From assembly GCF_014932895.1 (NCBI RefSeq), contig NZ_JACYOF010000013.1, positions 62,001-126,000 on the forward strand: DNA of 64,000 nucleotides. The letters are read 5' to 3'. Both the position numbers and the translations under genes were made by a program. The stretch is from Bacillus thuringiensis (lineage in GTDB: Bacteria > Bacillota > Bacilli > Bacillales > Bacillaceae_G). The notes under the pieces were generated by a model, which ran no database searches, was not told where the DNA came from, and saw only the letters and a program-made list of their open reading frames with translations. Positions 19,085-28,150 of the stretch are shown here, piece by piece (positions within the stretch are counted from its first letter, which is position 1; each line of letters opens with the position of its first letter).

Positions 19085-19939
19085 ATGAAGTCATTAAAGA
19101 AAATAGTTTTATTAGGGGTGGCTACAACGTCAATCTTTAGCGCTTGCTCTACGAAAGAGCAAGCAAACTACGAGCCGTATAAGAAACACGATTCTGTTGA
19201 AACTGCGCAAGGAGAAGAGGAAACGTCCAACCCGACTAAGGTCGAAAAGGTTGACGAAGAACCTGCGAAGGACACGAAGCTGCAACAAGTGGAGGAATCA
19301 ACGAAGGAAGATGCGGAGATTAACGACAGACGTCCATATTATAAAGATGAGAATTACGACGCACCAATCGTATCACTAGAACAGTTTGACCGAATCAAGA
19401 TCGGAATGTCTGCGAATAAAGTTAAAGAGATAGCAGGTATTCCTAGATACCTTGAGAAATATAAGTCGTTCTCTATCTACGGATATCAAGGTTATGATGG
19501 AGTAGGTTCAATGATTATAACGTTTAATCCTGATGGAAGTGTAACGAAAAAAGAGCAAGACGGTCTTAGAAATGCTGCGGTTAAAGATGCAAAAGCTAAC
19601 GAAGACCATGCAACAGGTAATCCTAAACCTGCTACGAAATCTAGTACTAAAATTCCGAACGATTATTGCGGACACGGGCACGATGAAACGAAGGAGCCAG
19701 CGCACGACTGCGAAAAGATTATTGATAAAGAGGCACATAGAAGACATCTGGAACAACAGGAAAGAGAATATGAAGAACAACAACGCGAGGAAGCGAAAAA
19801 ATACCAAGATGAAATGACCGAAGAAGATAAGGCGAGAATCCTACGTCAAGAAAAACGATGGAATACGCCTAGCGGTGGTATTGGCGATAAGTGGCAAGAT
19901 GAATTAAAAGAAATGGAAGAGAAGGAAGGTGCGCATTAA
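19085..19939 (+). CDS. Lipoprotein with BamE/SmpA-like fold candidate
   Basis: 284 residues. The signal peptide ends in lipobox FSAC (cysteine at about residue 21), so the protein should be lipid-anchored outside the membrane. A long acidic, E/K/T-rich linker follows, then DRIKIGMSANKVKEIAGIPR near 105-130, which resembles the BamE/SmpA or DUF3862 helix motif GMSxxEVxxiaGxP. A His/Cys patch (DYCGHGHDE and HDCEK) near 200 could bind metal, and the tail is a charged helix. ATG follows TGGGGGAAT. It lies between two paralogous membrane proteins, hinting at a surface complex. Confidence 0.75.
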   Translation: MKSLKKIVLLGVATTSIFSACSTKEQANYEPYKKHDSVETAQGEEETSNPTKVEKVDEEPAKDTKLQQVEESTKEDAEINDRRPYYKDENYDAPIVSLEQFDRIKIGMSANKVKEIAGIPRYLEKYKSFSIYGYQGYDGVGSMIITFNPDGSVTKKEQDGLRNAAVKDAKANEDHATGNPKPATKSSTKIPNDYCGHGHDETKEPAHDCEKIIDKEAHRRHLEQQEREYEEQQREEAKKYQDEMTEEDKARILRQEKRWNTPSGGIGDKWQDELKEMEEKEGAH

Positions 19940-19975
19940 GGTTTGATTTAAGAAAGAGGGCGGAGGAGTTATACT

Positions 19976-20164
19976 ATGAAAAACAAGCGCAAAGCAACGT
20001 TATTCATCATATTCGCATTCGTATTTATGACGGCAGCGAAGGCATTCGGTAATCTATACGTAGCAGCTTTCGGTGTTGCATTCGGATTATCGGTAGGTTT
20101 GGCGTTTGTTACTGCGATGATTGGTGATTTTATACGCAAGAGGAAAGAAGAGGGGGACGCGTGA
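19976..20164 (+). CDS. Small membrane protein B of a paralogous pair
   Basis: 62 residues: basic start, two hydrophobic segments (about 8-22 and 26-48), and end FIRKRKEEGDA. It parallels the protein at 18713. GGCGGAGGAG precedes the ATG. The stop overlaps the GTG of an integrase remnant. Function unknown; the lipoprotein gene lies immediately upstream. Confidence 0.7.
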   Translation: MKNKRKATLFIIFAFVFMTAAKAFGNLYVAAFGVAFGLSVGLAFVTAMIGDFIRKRKEEGDA

Positions 20165-20289
20165 AGATTTTACGCGAAGAAAAGAAAATAAAATTAGGGG
20201 ATATACAGACTACGCTAAATACATATAGTCATGTGTTGCCGACAATACAACGTGGGGTGGCGGATAAGACTGATGAAATGTTTGGGTGA
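20161..20289 (+). pseudogene. C-terminal remnant of a second tyrosine integrase
   Basis: GTG at 20161 opens 42 codons reading VKILREEKKIKLGDIQTTLN then TYSHVLPTIQRGVADKTDEM. This matches the last segment of Tn916/phage-type integrases, which normally read LGHSxIQTTLxxYSHV; the Tyr is the usual nucleophile. The HS of the LGHS motif is missing and nothing of the catalytic R or HxxR remains, so it is a scar and not an enzyme. Confidence 0.75.
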
Positions 20290-20349
20290 CAAAATACTAT
20301 TATATACTAAGATGAATATATAGATGCTTATAATGGGGGGGGCTAGAGA

Positions 20350-22170
20350 ATGGATACTATTTTTAAAACAATCAAAGAATACTTAGGATTACATAAAACA
20401 AATTATGCTATTCAATTAAACGGACCATGGGGAATTGGTAAAACGTATTACGTAACCGAAATATTAAAGCCTGAAATAGAAAACTTACCTGTTCCAGATA
20501 GTGATAAGAAATATAAATTTATTTACATATCACTAAATGGGATAAAAAGTGTGGATGAAATCGATGAGATTTTATTTTTAAATTCAATTGATGGAGTTCT
20601 AAATGTAGGATACAGGTCTGCAAAATGGGGACTAAGGATTGCATCAAAAATCTCGTCTTTAGGAGTAGGACAAGGTGTTGAAGGTGAACTTTCTAATGTA
20701 GCAAAAAAATTTACAAATCTAAAGAATACGGTTTTATGTTTTGATGATTTAGAAAGAATTGATAAATCGCTTTCTATTCAGCATATTTTGGGTTATATTA
20801 ATTCGAATTATGTTGAGCATGAAAATATAAAAACAATATTTATATCTAACCAAGAAAAATTAGAAGAAGAAAATTATTTTTATAAAATCAAGGAGAAAAT
20901 TATTGGACGGACAATACAATATAATAAAGTCATTGATGAAGTACTCCCTGATTTTATATACAATAATTATCAGGAAAGCGAAAAAATTCGCGATTTTTAT
21001 GAGGAAAATAGTCAAATCATACTGCAGATAATTAAATTTATGTCTGAAGGTGTTAACTTAAGAACATTAAGATTTATCTTTGATAGCTTTTTACAGGTAA
21101 TAAATAGTTGTGAGTTGGTAGAAAGAAATAATAGCATCAGGTTATCTGTTTTTATTAATATACTTTTAGTTTCCGAAGATTTTAAAATTGGGCTAGTTAA
21201 TGAACCTAAAGAATTAGAACTATTATATGATTTGAGTACTCTTGGATTTTTAAGTTTTTCATCTAAAGAAGAAACAAAACAAGAAAAATACGCAAAAACT
21301 TTTCGAGATAAGTATTTGCAAAATAGTATGATTAGTGAATTATTCAAGATGCACAAATCGATTGGTATATATATTTTAACAGGGCATTTAAATGCAGAAT
21401 TGTTAGAAGAAGAGATAAAAGAAATATATTTGAAGCAGGAGAATAAAGAACAAAAAGCCCTAAGGGTTATTTCCCTTTATTTTGAATTCGAGTTAGATGA
21501 ATTGCAAAGTAACATAGAAATAGTAATCGAAGGAATTGAAAAAGGAAGTTATAAACCTGAAATATATCTTGAAGTATATAGATCATTATTTCACTTTAAG
21601 AGTGAAAACATTATTCAACTAGATTTAGAACAGTTACAAGAAAAATTTAATATTGGATTACAGAAATCTTTTGAGTTACATGGAGTTGAGGTAGAGGACT
21701 ATAAACTTGAGCGGAATTTTTATTACGCAATTGAAGACCAGTACCATACAGAACTTGTAAATAAAATTAAAGAGAAAAAAATTGAGAAAATAAGAGAAAA
21801 AGACCAGTTTTTAATTGAGGAATTTATGTGCTCAATAAAAGATGTGGATATGGATAAGTTTCGGATGCATTATTCTCAGATTAAAGATAAAGATAGCTTT
21901 TTTGCAAGTGTGGATCAGGAGAGATTATGTAACGAAATTTTTGATTTTCCGAATAAAGGAATTAACATGTTTTCTACATTCATAAAAGAAAAATACTTGG
22001 ATATAAGTAATGCGAACAAATTTTATAAGCATGAAGTAGAATTTATTGAAAATCTCATTTTATCTTTGCGCAGTAAAATTGAGGAAGTATTTATAGATTC
22101 TTTAAAGAAAAGTATAGTTTTAGAGTTAATAGATTGCTTAGAAATAGTTAAAGAGCATATTTCAAAGTAA
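20350..22170 (+). CDS. KAP-family P-loop ATPase (candidate defence protein)
   Basis: 606 residues. Walker A GPWGIGKT at 25-32 and Walker B VLCFDDLERID at about 128-138 match the KAP NTPase pattern; the C-terminal 400 residues are helical and lack recognised domains. KAP proteins include F-plasmid PifA, which blocks phage T7. No membrane helices are obvious between the Walker motifs, unlike many KAP proteins. ATG follows a run of eight Gs. The gene is visibly more AT-rich than the genes on either side and begins 60 bases after an integrase scar, so it looks like separately acquired cargo. Defence function is inferred. Confidence 0.75.
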   Translation: MDTIFKTIKEYLGLHKTNYAIQLNGPWGIGKTYYVTEILKPEIENLPVPDSDKKYKFIYISLNGIKSVDEIDEILFLNSIDGVLNVGYRSAKWGLRIASKISSLGVGQGVEGELSNVAKKFTNLKNTVLCFDDLERIDKSLSIQHILGYINSNYVEHENIKTIFISNQEKLEEENYFYKIKEKIIGRTIQYNKVIDEVLPDFIYNNYQESEKIRDFYEENSQIILQIIKFMSEGVNLRTLRFIFDSFLQVINSCELVERNNSIRLSVFINILLVSEDFKIGLVNEPKELELLYDLSTLGFLSFSSKEETKQEKYAKTFRDKYLQNSMISELFKMHKSIGIYILTGHLNAELLEEEIKEIYLKQENKEQKALRVISLYFEFELDELQSNIEIVIEGIEKGSYKPEIYLEVYRSLFHFKSENIIQLDLEQLQEKFNIGLQKSFELHGVEVEDYKLERNFYYAIEDQYHTELVNKIKEKKIEKIREKDQFLIEEFMCSIKDVDMDKFRMHYSQIKDKDSFFASVDQERLCNEIFDFPNKGINMFSTFIKEKYLDISNANKFYKHEVEFIENLILSLRSKIEEVFIDSLKKSIVLELIDCLEIVKEHISK

Positions 22171-22799
22171 TTACAACTGTGAGAAAGTCGTATGGGCTTT
22201 ATTGTGTTTTTCAGTAACCTAACGCTCGTTATACGTACCCCTCCGAAACTCACCCCTCAAGTAGCGTATATCGTATGCATTATTTTATTATGCAAGCGAT
22301 GTATAAACCGCATAGTATCGACGTTTACTAACTACGCATAAACGTTGATATGACAGTGCCATGACTGCGGTGCGGCAAAGGTCGGAAAATGTTAGCGAAC
22401 GGAACCCGACGACATCACCAGCCGCAGTATAAAAGGGTACATCGTAATCATCTTAGCGTCTTTTTTATGACAGCTACACATTGTACCTATTCACGCAAAA
22501 ATCGAAATGGTCGGCGAAGATTGGAATTAAAGTAGAGAACGACACGTAGCGAATAGAGGTGGTATAAACCGAGGAATACGGAACTATGCTGCGAGGAAAG
22601 AAAGTAGATCAGCTTATCGAAGATGCGGAGAATATCACGAAGTTTTGAAAAAAGTTACGACACTTTTAAAAAGATGTAATACTTTCTCTTTCTAATTAAA
22701 GAATTCTAAATATGTATTAATCAAACTTAAATTTGATTTAAAGGAAAAGAGGAGTATGTAGACTTTTGTCGAATTTTAATTTGTGGAGGAGGAGTAACC
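22171..22799. other. Gene-poor spacer with hairpins and decayed coding scrap
   Basis: GTCGG...CCGAC and GCGG...CCGC segments around 22370-22430 can form a structured RNA or terminator. A frame near 22498-22648 reads TEEYGTMLRGKKVDQLIEDA then ENITKF at its end but has two stops before that, suggesting a decayed gene. No intact CDS is seen. The promoter of the next gene must lie near the right end. Confidence 0.4.
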
Positions 22800-23381
22800 A
22801 TGATAGACGATCCTAATTTAATTAAGGCAAGTACAGAACTGGCAACCCATTTAGCTAAAAATACTACTCAAAAAGTAATGGATAAGATAAGAGTTTCGAA
22901 GGAAACTAAAGACGACAAGAAGACCATTAATGCGCTAGAGGAAATTATTACGGATCTAATTGCAGAGAAAAACAAGCTAATTCAGATTGCACAAACCTAT
23001 GATGAACAGTTAGTTGCACAAAAGATATCTGAAGAAGAAGTTAATTACATTACCGATAATATACTTCCATTATTAGAAAATTTACTTGATAAGAGTCAAA
23101 ATCCTGAGGAAGATAAGAAAAAAATTGAGATGTTGAAACCGATTCTTTCGAAAGAAACATTCAATATTTTACAACTTCTAGGTTTTAACTTCAAACGAGC
23201 AATTGGAGAGCCTTTGACTGATCTAGTAAATGGATTGATTGCTTCTAACACACCACCATCGCAAGAAAAAAGGTGGGAAGTTGAAACCTTAATTGTAGAA
23301 CGTGATATAGAATATTATAAGATGTTGCAAGATGATGATGCTTATCAAAGACTCAAGGAACTATCGGGCAAAAATTCATAA
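22800..23381 (+). CDS. Hypothetical helical protein downstream of the KAP gene
   Basis: 193 residues, charged, with no signal peptide or membrane helix. Residues 15-110 are predicted-looking long helices rich in K, E and L (INALEEIITDLIAEKNKL), possibly coiled coil. No family recognised. ATG at 22800 follows GGAGGAGG, a strong site. It is AT-rich like the KAP gene and is followed by an isolated RNA-like unit and strong terminator, so it may belong to the same cargo. Function unknown. Confidence 0.65.
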   Translation: MIDDPNLIKASTELATHLAKNTTQKVMDKIRVSKETKDDKKTINALEEIITDLIAEKNKLIQIAQTYDEQLVAQKISEEEVNYITDNILPLLENLLDKSQNPEEDKKKIEMLKPILSKETFNILQLLGFNFKRAIGEPLTDLVNGLIASNTPPSQEKRWEVETLIVERDIEYYKMLQDDDAYQRLKELSGKNS

Positions 23382-23424
23382 GTTTAAAGTAATCATGACT
23401 TACTATGCTTCGGAGTGTACGAAG

Positions 23425-23433
23425 TGGTATAAT
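23425..23433 (+). promoter_or_regulatory. Extended -10 promoter element
   Basis: TGGTATAAT matches the extended -10 (TGnTATAAT). No clear -35 is seen. Start would be near 23440. Confidence 0.5.
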
Positions 23434-23439
23434 AGTTTT

Positions 23440-23569
23440 CTAACACTTCTAATAGCGTTTGTACGTCTAATGGAAGCGGTCTATGTGGTTGTGGAAATTC
23501 TGCATAGGCTATGGAGTTGCGATATATCCAGCGTTCTCTCACGCTGGATATATCGCAACTCCTTTTTTT
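23440..23569 (+). ncRNA. Putative small RNA of about 130 nt
   Basis: Lies between the extended -10 box and a very strong terminator. An ATG at 23470 opens a frame but has no ribosome site, so a non-coding transcript is favoured. It could also be just the end of a longer transcript from the gene upstream. Confidence 0.35.
23513..23569 (+). terminator. Strong intrinsic terminator with 21-bp perfect stem
   Basis: GGAGTTGCGATATATCCAGC(G) and its exact complement flank an 8-base loop and are followed by seven Ts. The perfect 21-bp stem is unusually long for a terminator. Confidence 0.9.
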
Positions 23570-25882
23570 ATTTATACATTATACTGACATGGCTGCGGTA
23601 TCAACCTTGATAAGATAGGCGCAAAAATAAGCGCACGTGACGAAAAGGAGCCACCTTATATTTGTTTTTTATTTTGCGGAATTATTGAAAAGACGGAATT
23701 TAATACGGCCGTAGACATCTAGGGGATCTAGTTAACGATAACGGCTGCAATGATAACAAATGTAAACGTACGTTATGGCTGTTATATGTCCCGACATCGT
23801 TGTCATATCAATATATATCGTAGTTATCGAATGTTTACGGCAGTATACAAAAATACGATTAATACCACATTGTATATCGAAGGGGAAAGGCGCCAGTATC
23901 TTCGATAGATAGTCGCAAAGTGTATCATATGTGATTGCGTTATGGAATCGATAGAGTTTCGATAGTGCGTTTCGTTAGCTGAAAAGAGTCGAAGAGAAAG
24001 TCTGTTCGAAACTCAAGGGGTCGGAAATCTATCGATAAAAATAAATAAAATTAATTATGCGGAATGTGCAAAAACCAAGGCCTTTAGAAGTCTAAGGAAT
24101 ATCAACGCAATAACCTCGAAATATTACATCAATAGTTGTATAATGGAATTGAACGAAACCAGCCGATATTGCAACAGTCTGCGCCGTTTCCTTCACCTCT
24201 TTATGACTTCACTAATACAGATCGATACTGCATAGAATACTGCATAAACCTTCGCATAGATTCGCGTTCTTATGTTAATCTATATAATATTTATTCATAT
24301 CGAACGCATGTCGAAACCCATACATTATTCACGATAATATACATAGTCCTGCGATCCCTATCATATCAAGGCCCTCCGCTTATCGCTTACTTTTTACTAG
24401 TTAACATAATGTATGTTATAAGAAGTAATGTCATCAGTTACAACGAATATACATTGATACAGTTTCCCACCGTTATCGCGCTGTTGTGATACACCGTCAT
24501 ACCTTCCCGAATATCCTACGACAACCAATTCGCAATAAGATCCACGACCACACGGCCATATCCTTCGACCAAAGGGCGACACCAGATCCGCACTACCTGA
24601 CGTTATACCCGAACATATAGCAGGCCATTATATAAGGCGCCATATAGGCCGTGCAGTACGTTGTATATACTGCGAATACTATCCGCAATAGAAAGCGAAT
24701 AGAAAGAGTTGTTGAAGCTGCTGCGAATCCTGGCCACAGTCTATCGCAATGTGTATCGTATGTGAATGCTATGTCATTATGCTGCACAGTATCACGTGGC
24801 GGCTGCTGCAATAGTATCGACTGTCTATCGATGTTAGTTGCTGCTGATCTTTCTTCGATTGTTGTTCGTTCTTCTTATTTATATTATCGAATCGAATCGT
24901 AATTGTTACGTTGATCTTTCTTCGTTCATTCTTCTTTCTTCTTAAATAAATATAAAACGTTGATCAATCGGATCGTTTTGTTTAATCGTAATTGAATCGC
25001 ATTTGATTTCGTTCTGATTTATTTTCGTTGTTAAATTCTGCGCTGAAAATTCGAAATAGAAAAAGCGATCTTGTTCGAAGTCCTTTGTCGCAGATAATTT
25101 TCATTGAATCGAAGCAACGAAGATCCACACGCCGTTCCTAAATTCCGAAAATTGATCAAAACCCCCCACCAGCCTGGCAATATCCTATGCAGCAAGCGTA
25201 TAAAAATACTACGTTTCAGATTTGAATTCGGGGTGTGAATGCAGGCGCAGCCGAGGTATTAGGGCATCATGTCCCAATACCTGACGCAGTCTTATCGAAA
25301 AGTGTTTTACGAAATAATCATAAGACAGTCGAAGCCTTTCCGAAGTCATGGACAGACTGTCAGCCACTATCGAAGATCCACACGAAATCCTATCGACTTC
25401 CCTTCGCTTATTCTTCGTTAAATATCCGTATATCTATTTTAAGGCCTCCGACGCCAATCTCACGCGTTTCTAGTGTTTTCGTATGCTCGTAGGCCGTTTT
25501 CGCAGTCTATCGAAAAAGTAACGTGAAATTATATTGGTTTACCCACGGCGGCCATTTTGTGTTCTTTCATTAACCATAAAAAATTTTCGCATATATTTTC
25601 GAAAACCAGGGCGTTTTTTAACCCAGGTTCGGAAAAAGCCGCGCCTATGTTTTTGTAAGGCAACAAACGCAAATTAAATTTTAAGAGATCGGCCTAAAAC
25701 GTATACGTGAGAGCGCCAATATTAACAGGGAAAGCGACGACGATTACTTATATAGATGATCTTCGCTATTAATCAATGAACCTTTCCTGCGTAGAGTGAG
25801 AGTATTCTTTTTATACTCGAAACTCAAATATATAAATAAAGTTCTAAAGATAATGATTTATATAATGCTTTATTACGTAATC
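23570..25882. other. 2.3-kb gene-poor region, repeat-bearing (possible origin or large RNA)
   Basis: Short ORFs on both strands (up to 117 codons) lack ribosome sites, family resemblance and sensible composition, so none is called. What stands out is the density of TATCGA/TCGATA words (at least 15 between 23.8 and 25.6 kb), a 26-bp direct repeat (23913-23938 and 24744-24769, 23 of 26 identical), a 14-bp exact repeat CGAAGATCCACACG (25118 and 25371), a pyrimidine-rich stretch at 24845-24945 and a stem-loop at 25254-25282. In a compact element this much non-coding DNA should have a job such as replication origin, packaging or structured RNA. Confidence 0.6.
25254..25282. repeat. Stem-loop
   Basis: AGGTATTAGGG and CCCAATACCT pair with one bulged A around CATCATGT. 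No T run follows, so it is probably not a simple terminator. Confidence 0.5.
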
Positions 25883-25959
25883 GGAAAGATACAAAACTAA
25901 GCATCGGAAAACTACTAGGTAGTATTTGGAAAGATACTAGGTAGCATTCGGAAAGATAC
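25883..25959 (+). repeat. Iteron-like array: four direct repeats
   Basis: GGAAAGATAC occurs at 25883, 25928 and 25950, with the variant GGAAAACTAC at 25906. Spacings are 23, 22 and 22 bases, about two helical turns, so all copies face the same side of DNA. Copies 2 and 3 also share TACTAGGTAG. The array ends 33 bases before the ATG of an HTH protein, the usual arrangement for an iteron/Rep or operator/regulator pair. Confidence 0.8.
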
Positions 25960-25992
25960 ATCCAATCGCATATATAAACAGGAGGAATAGGG

Positions 25993-26577
25993 ATGAACCA
26001 AACTAACGAAACAAATCAGCACGAAGAAAAGAAAGATTCAAAAAGAAAGGAACTAATTTCAGCAAAAGCAGTATTCGAGAAGTACGGCCCGCAGCCCGAA
26101 TATAACAAGGGAAATTTTAACGACGGGGTTCGATTCATCCGTACACCAGCGGATCTAAAGCATTACATGTTTATGTCTGACTACGGCGTGAAAGAGTCTA
26201 CATTGTGGCTATATCTCGTAATTGTCGATAGGTACAACGATTTATACGGATATGCATATCCGACTCAAAGCCAATTAGCATTCGAAATGGGCCGAAAGCC
26301 AAACGCAATAAAGCAAAACTTGCGTGTACTCGAAAACGTCGGACTGCTTAAAACGGAAAGTCGCGGCAAGGGATTCGCTAATGTGTACAAGCCACTAGTA
26401 CCGATGAAACTCGAACGAATGTTAAAACTTTTCCCAGTTGCGAAAAAGAGATATGAGAAATTGCGGGATGATTTAAAGATATACGATAAAACGAATCTTG
26501 ATCGAATGCCCGAACATATGCAGCAGCGCCGAGAAACATCATTAAAAGAAATTCAAAATCTTAAAGGGGATAACTAA
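25993..26577 (+). CDS. Helix-turn-helix protein, candidate replication initiator or regulator
   Basis: 194 residues. The region around 75-140 (YPTQSQLAFEMGRKPNAIKQ then LRVLENVGLLKTESRGKG) is a winged helix of the HTH_36 type seen in phage and plasmid replication proteins. Ends are charged. ATG follows CAGGAGG. Four repeats spaced 22-23 bp lie directly upstream and are the natural binding sites. The antirepressor gene follows after 2 bases. Either a Rep protein or an autoregulator; the sequence does not decide. Confidence 0.7.
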   Translation: MNQTNETNQHEEKKDSKRKELISAKAVFEKYGPQPEYNKGNFNDGVRFIRTPADLKHYMFMSDYGVKESTLWLYLVIVDRYNDLYGYAYPTQSQLAFEMGRKPNAIKQNLRVLENVGLLKTESRGKGFANVYKPLVPMKLERMLKLFPVAKKRYEKLRDDLKIYDKTNLDRMPEHMQQRRETSLKEIQNLKGDN

Positions 26578-26579
26578 AA

Positions 26580-27698
26580 ATGAAAACAAATACAAAAGAA
26601 AATGTAAATGAAAATATCATCCACGAGAAGTCACTACGTGAAGAGATCGGAAAACACCGAGATAAGGCGTTCGATATTATCAATAAAGTAGGCGGATTAA
26701 TGTTACTAGATAACGAGAGTTTGGCACCTCTTAACGAGGTTGCAAGATTCTACAATGCAACTAGAGACACAATTAAAATGCTTATTAGAAATAACAAAAA
26801 GGAATTTCAAAAAACAGGGATTAAAGTCGTATCAGGTAGGGATGTTATCAATTCTGTCGGTAAAAATAATTTACCAACAGAAATCGAACAAAAGAACGGG
26901 TATAAATTAATCACTATCGGCGAACGATCCGCAAAAATAGCGAACGGAAGAAACACGATGCTCACAAAAGATTCGATTATTCGCGTTGGCATGATGCTGA
27001 GGGATTCAGAGGTTGCGCGAGAATTCCGCGATCAGGCAACCGAAATTCTAAAAAGGGCGGATGTCAACACGATTGTCGAAGTTAAAGACGATCAGCTACG
27101 CAAAAAAGCCGAATTGTACGATAAAATGACCGACGGTGTACCGAAAATGGCGCAAGAATCGTTATTAACTACGATTGAACATTATCAAACTACGATTAGA
27201 GAACTAGAGCGAAAAGCTGAACAAGAGTTACAAGAAGAAAGAAAAATAACGCAAGATGCGAAGGCAGCACGGAAGAAAGCCGAAGAAAATACGAAGCTAT
27301 TCGAGCAGTTAGCAACCGAAACTGGCGAAAAACTCGAAAGTGTAGTGAAAGATTTAGAAAAAGCGCGTAGAAAATCGGATCTATTTGATCGGTATATCGA
27401 TAGTGGTCTAAATATGACGCTGCAAGAATTCTGCAAACGATACCTAGACGGCATAAAAACGAAATCGTTTATTGCGTGGTTGCAATCGGACGGAATTTTA
27501 TACGAAAACAGAAATACAAACGCAGTATATCGAACTAGAAAAGGTTTCGAACAGTGGCTTATTAACGTACCAGTTAAACAGTACAACAATGCAATGAAAA
27601 CTACATTAATGATTACGCCTAGTGGAGTGGTTAAATTGGCACAAAAATATGTAGGTGATCCGCGTTTAAATGAATCGTGGATAGAGTTCGGGAATTGA
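26580..27698 (+). CDS. Phage-type antirepressor with KilAC (ANT) domain
   Basis: 372 residues. The N-terminal 165 residues include a short HTH-like segment and a region rich in charged residues; residues 195-270 form a coiled coil (EREL...EEN). The C-terminal 100 residues (TLQEFCKRYLDGIKTKSFIA, then WLQSDGILY and the final TPSGVVKLAQKY) match the phage antirepressor KilAC domain. Such proteins inactivate phage repressors to trigger induction, which implies a lysogeny-type switch. It starts 2 bases after the HTH gene, so both are one transcript. Confidence 0.85.
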   Translation: MKTNTKENVNENIIHEKSLREEIGKHRDKAFDIINKVGGLMLLDNESLAPLNEVARFYNATRDTIKMLIRNNKKEFQKTGIKVVSGRDVINSVGKNNLPTEIEQKNGYKLITIGERSAKIANGRNTMLTKDSIIRVGMMLRDSEVAREFRDQATEILKRADVNTIVEVKDDQLRKKAELYDKMTDGVPKMAQESLLTTIEHYQTTIRELERKAEQELQEERKITQDAKAARKKAEENTKLFEQLATETGEKLESVVKDLEKARRKSDLFDRYIDSGLNMTLQEFCKRYLDGIKTKSFIAWLQSDGILYENRNTNAVYRTRKGFEQWLINVPVKQYNNAMKTTLMITPSGVVKLAQKYVGDPRLNESWIEFGN

Positions 27699-27713
27699 TC
27701 GGAGGTTTTAAAA

Positions 27714-28127
27714 GTGAGAATCAATGGCGAAGTAAACCAAAGTAATATCACGTTACTAGAAACCGACGGTCTTAAACGCTGCAACGTATGTAAAAAATAC
27801 AAAATGCTGGATCATTTCCACAAACACCGATTGAGGTACGACGGATTGGCATCGGCTTGCAAGCCATGTAACAACGTTCTTAAATATAGCGGCAAACAAT
27901 CTGTATTCATCGCAGAAATTGATGGCCAGGAAGTCGAATGCAAGAAGTGTAACACCTGCGAAAAAGTAAAGGCGCTGCATGAATTCCATTCAAATGGAGC
28001 AAACCGCGGCAAATATTTCAGGCGTGGAAGTTGCGGACCGTGTGAAAATCGCGAGAAAAAGGAAAGAAAACGGAATTCAAGGGCGGTAAAAATGGCGCTC
28101 ATTGCAGCCAATACAATAAAATCATAA
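27714..28127 (+). CDS. Double zinc-ribbon protein
   Basis: 137 residues with two copies of one module: CNVCKKYKMLDHFHKH...CKPC (about 23-51) and CNTCEKVKALHEFHSN...CGPC (about 79-107). Each has CxxC, FH and CxxC, so two zinc sites with a conserved His. A basic tail (KKERKRNSRAVK) suggests nucleic acid binding. GTG at 27714 follows GGAGG by 9 bases. Related proteins in phages sometimes contain HNH nucleases, but no HNH catalytic set is visible here. Co-transcribed with the antirepressor. Confidence 0.75.
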   Translation: MRINGEVNQSNITLLETDGLKRCNVCKKYKMLDHFHKHRLRYDGLASACKPCNNVLKYSGKQSVFIAEIDGQEVECKKCNTCEKVKALHEFHSNGANRGKYFRRGSCGPCENREKKERKRNSRAVKMALIAANTIKS

Positions 28128-28150
28128 AAAAATATAGAAAAAGTCGTGTT

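Noticed and set aside
23332-23610. 92-codon ORF across the strong terminator
   Set aside because: Runs through the 21-bp terminator stem and overlaps the end of a better gene; no ribosome site at its start.
24136-24902. ORFs of 72-117 codons on both strands in the gene-poor region
   Set aside because: No ribosome sites, unusual composition rich in Y, C and R, overlap on both strands, and many TATCGA words explain them; no family resemblance.
25883-25959. CRISPR-like repeats
   Set aside because: Repeats of 10 bp with 12-bp intervals are far too short and lie before an HTH gene; iterons fit better.
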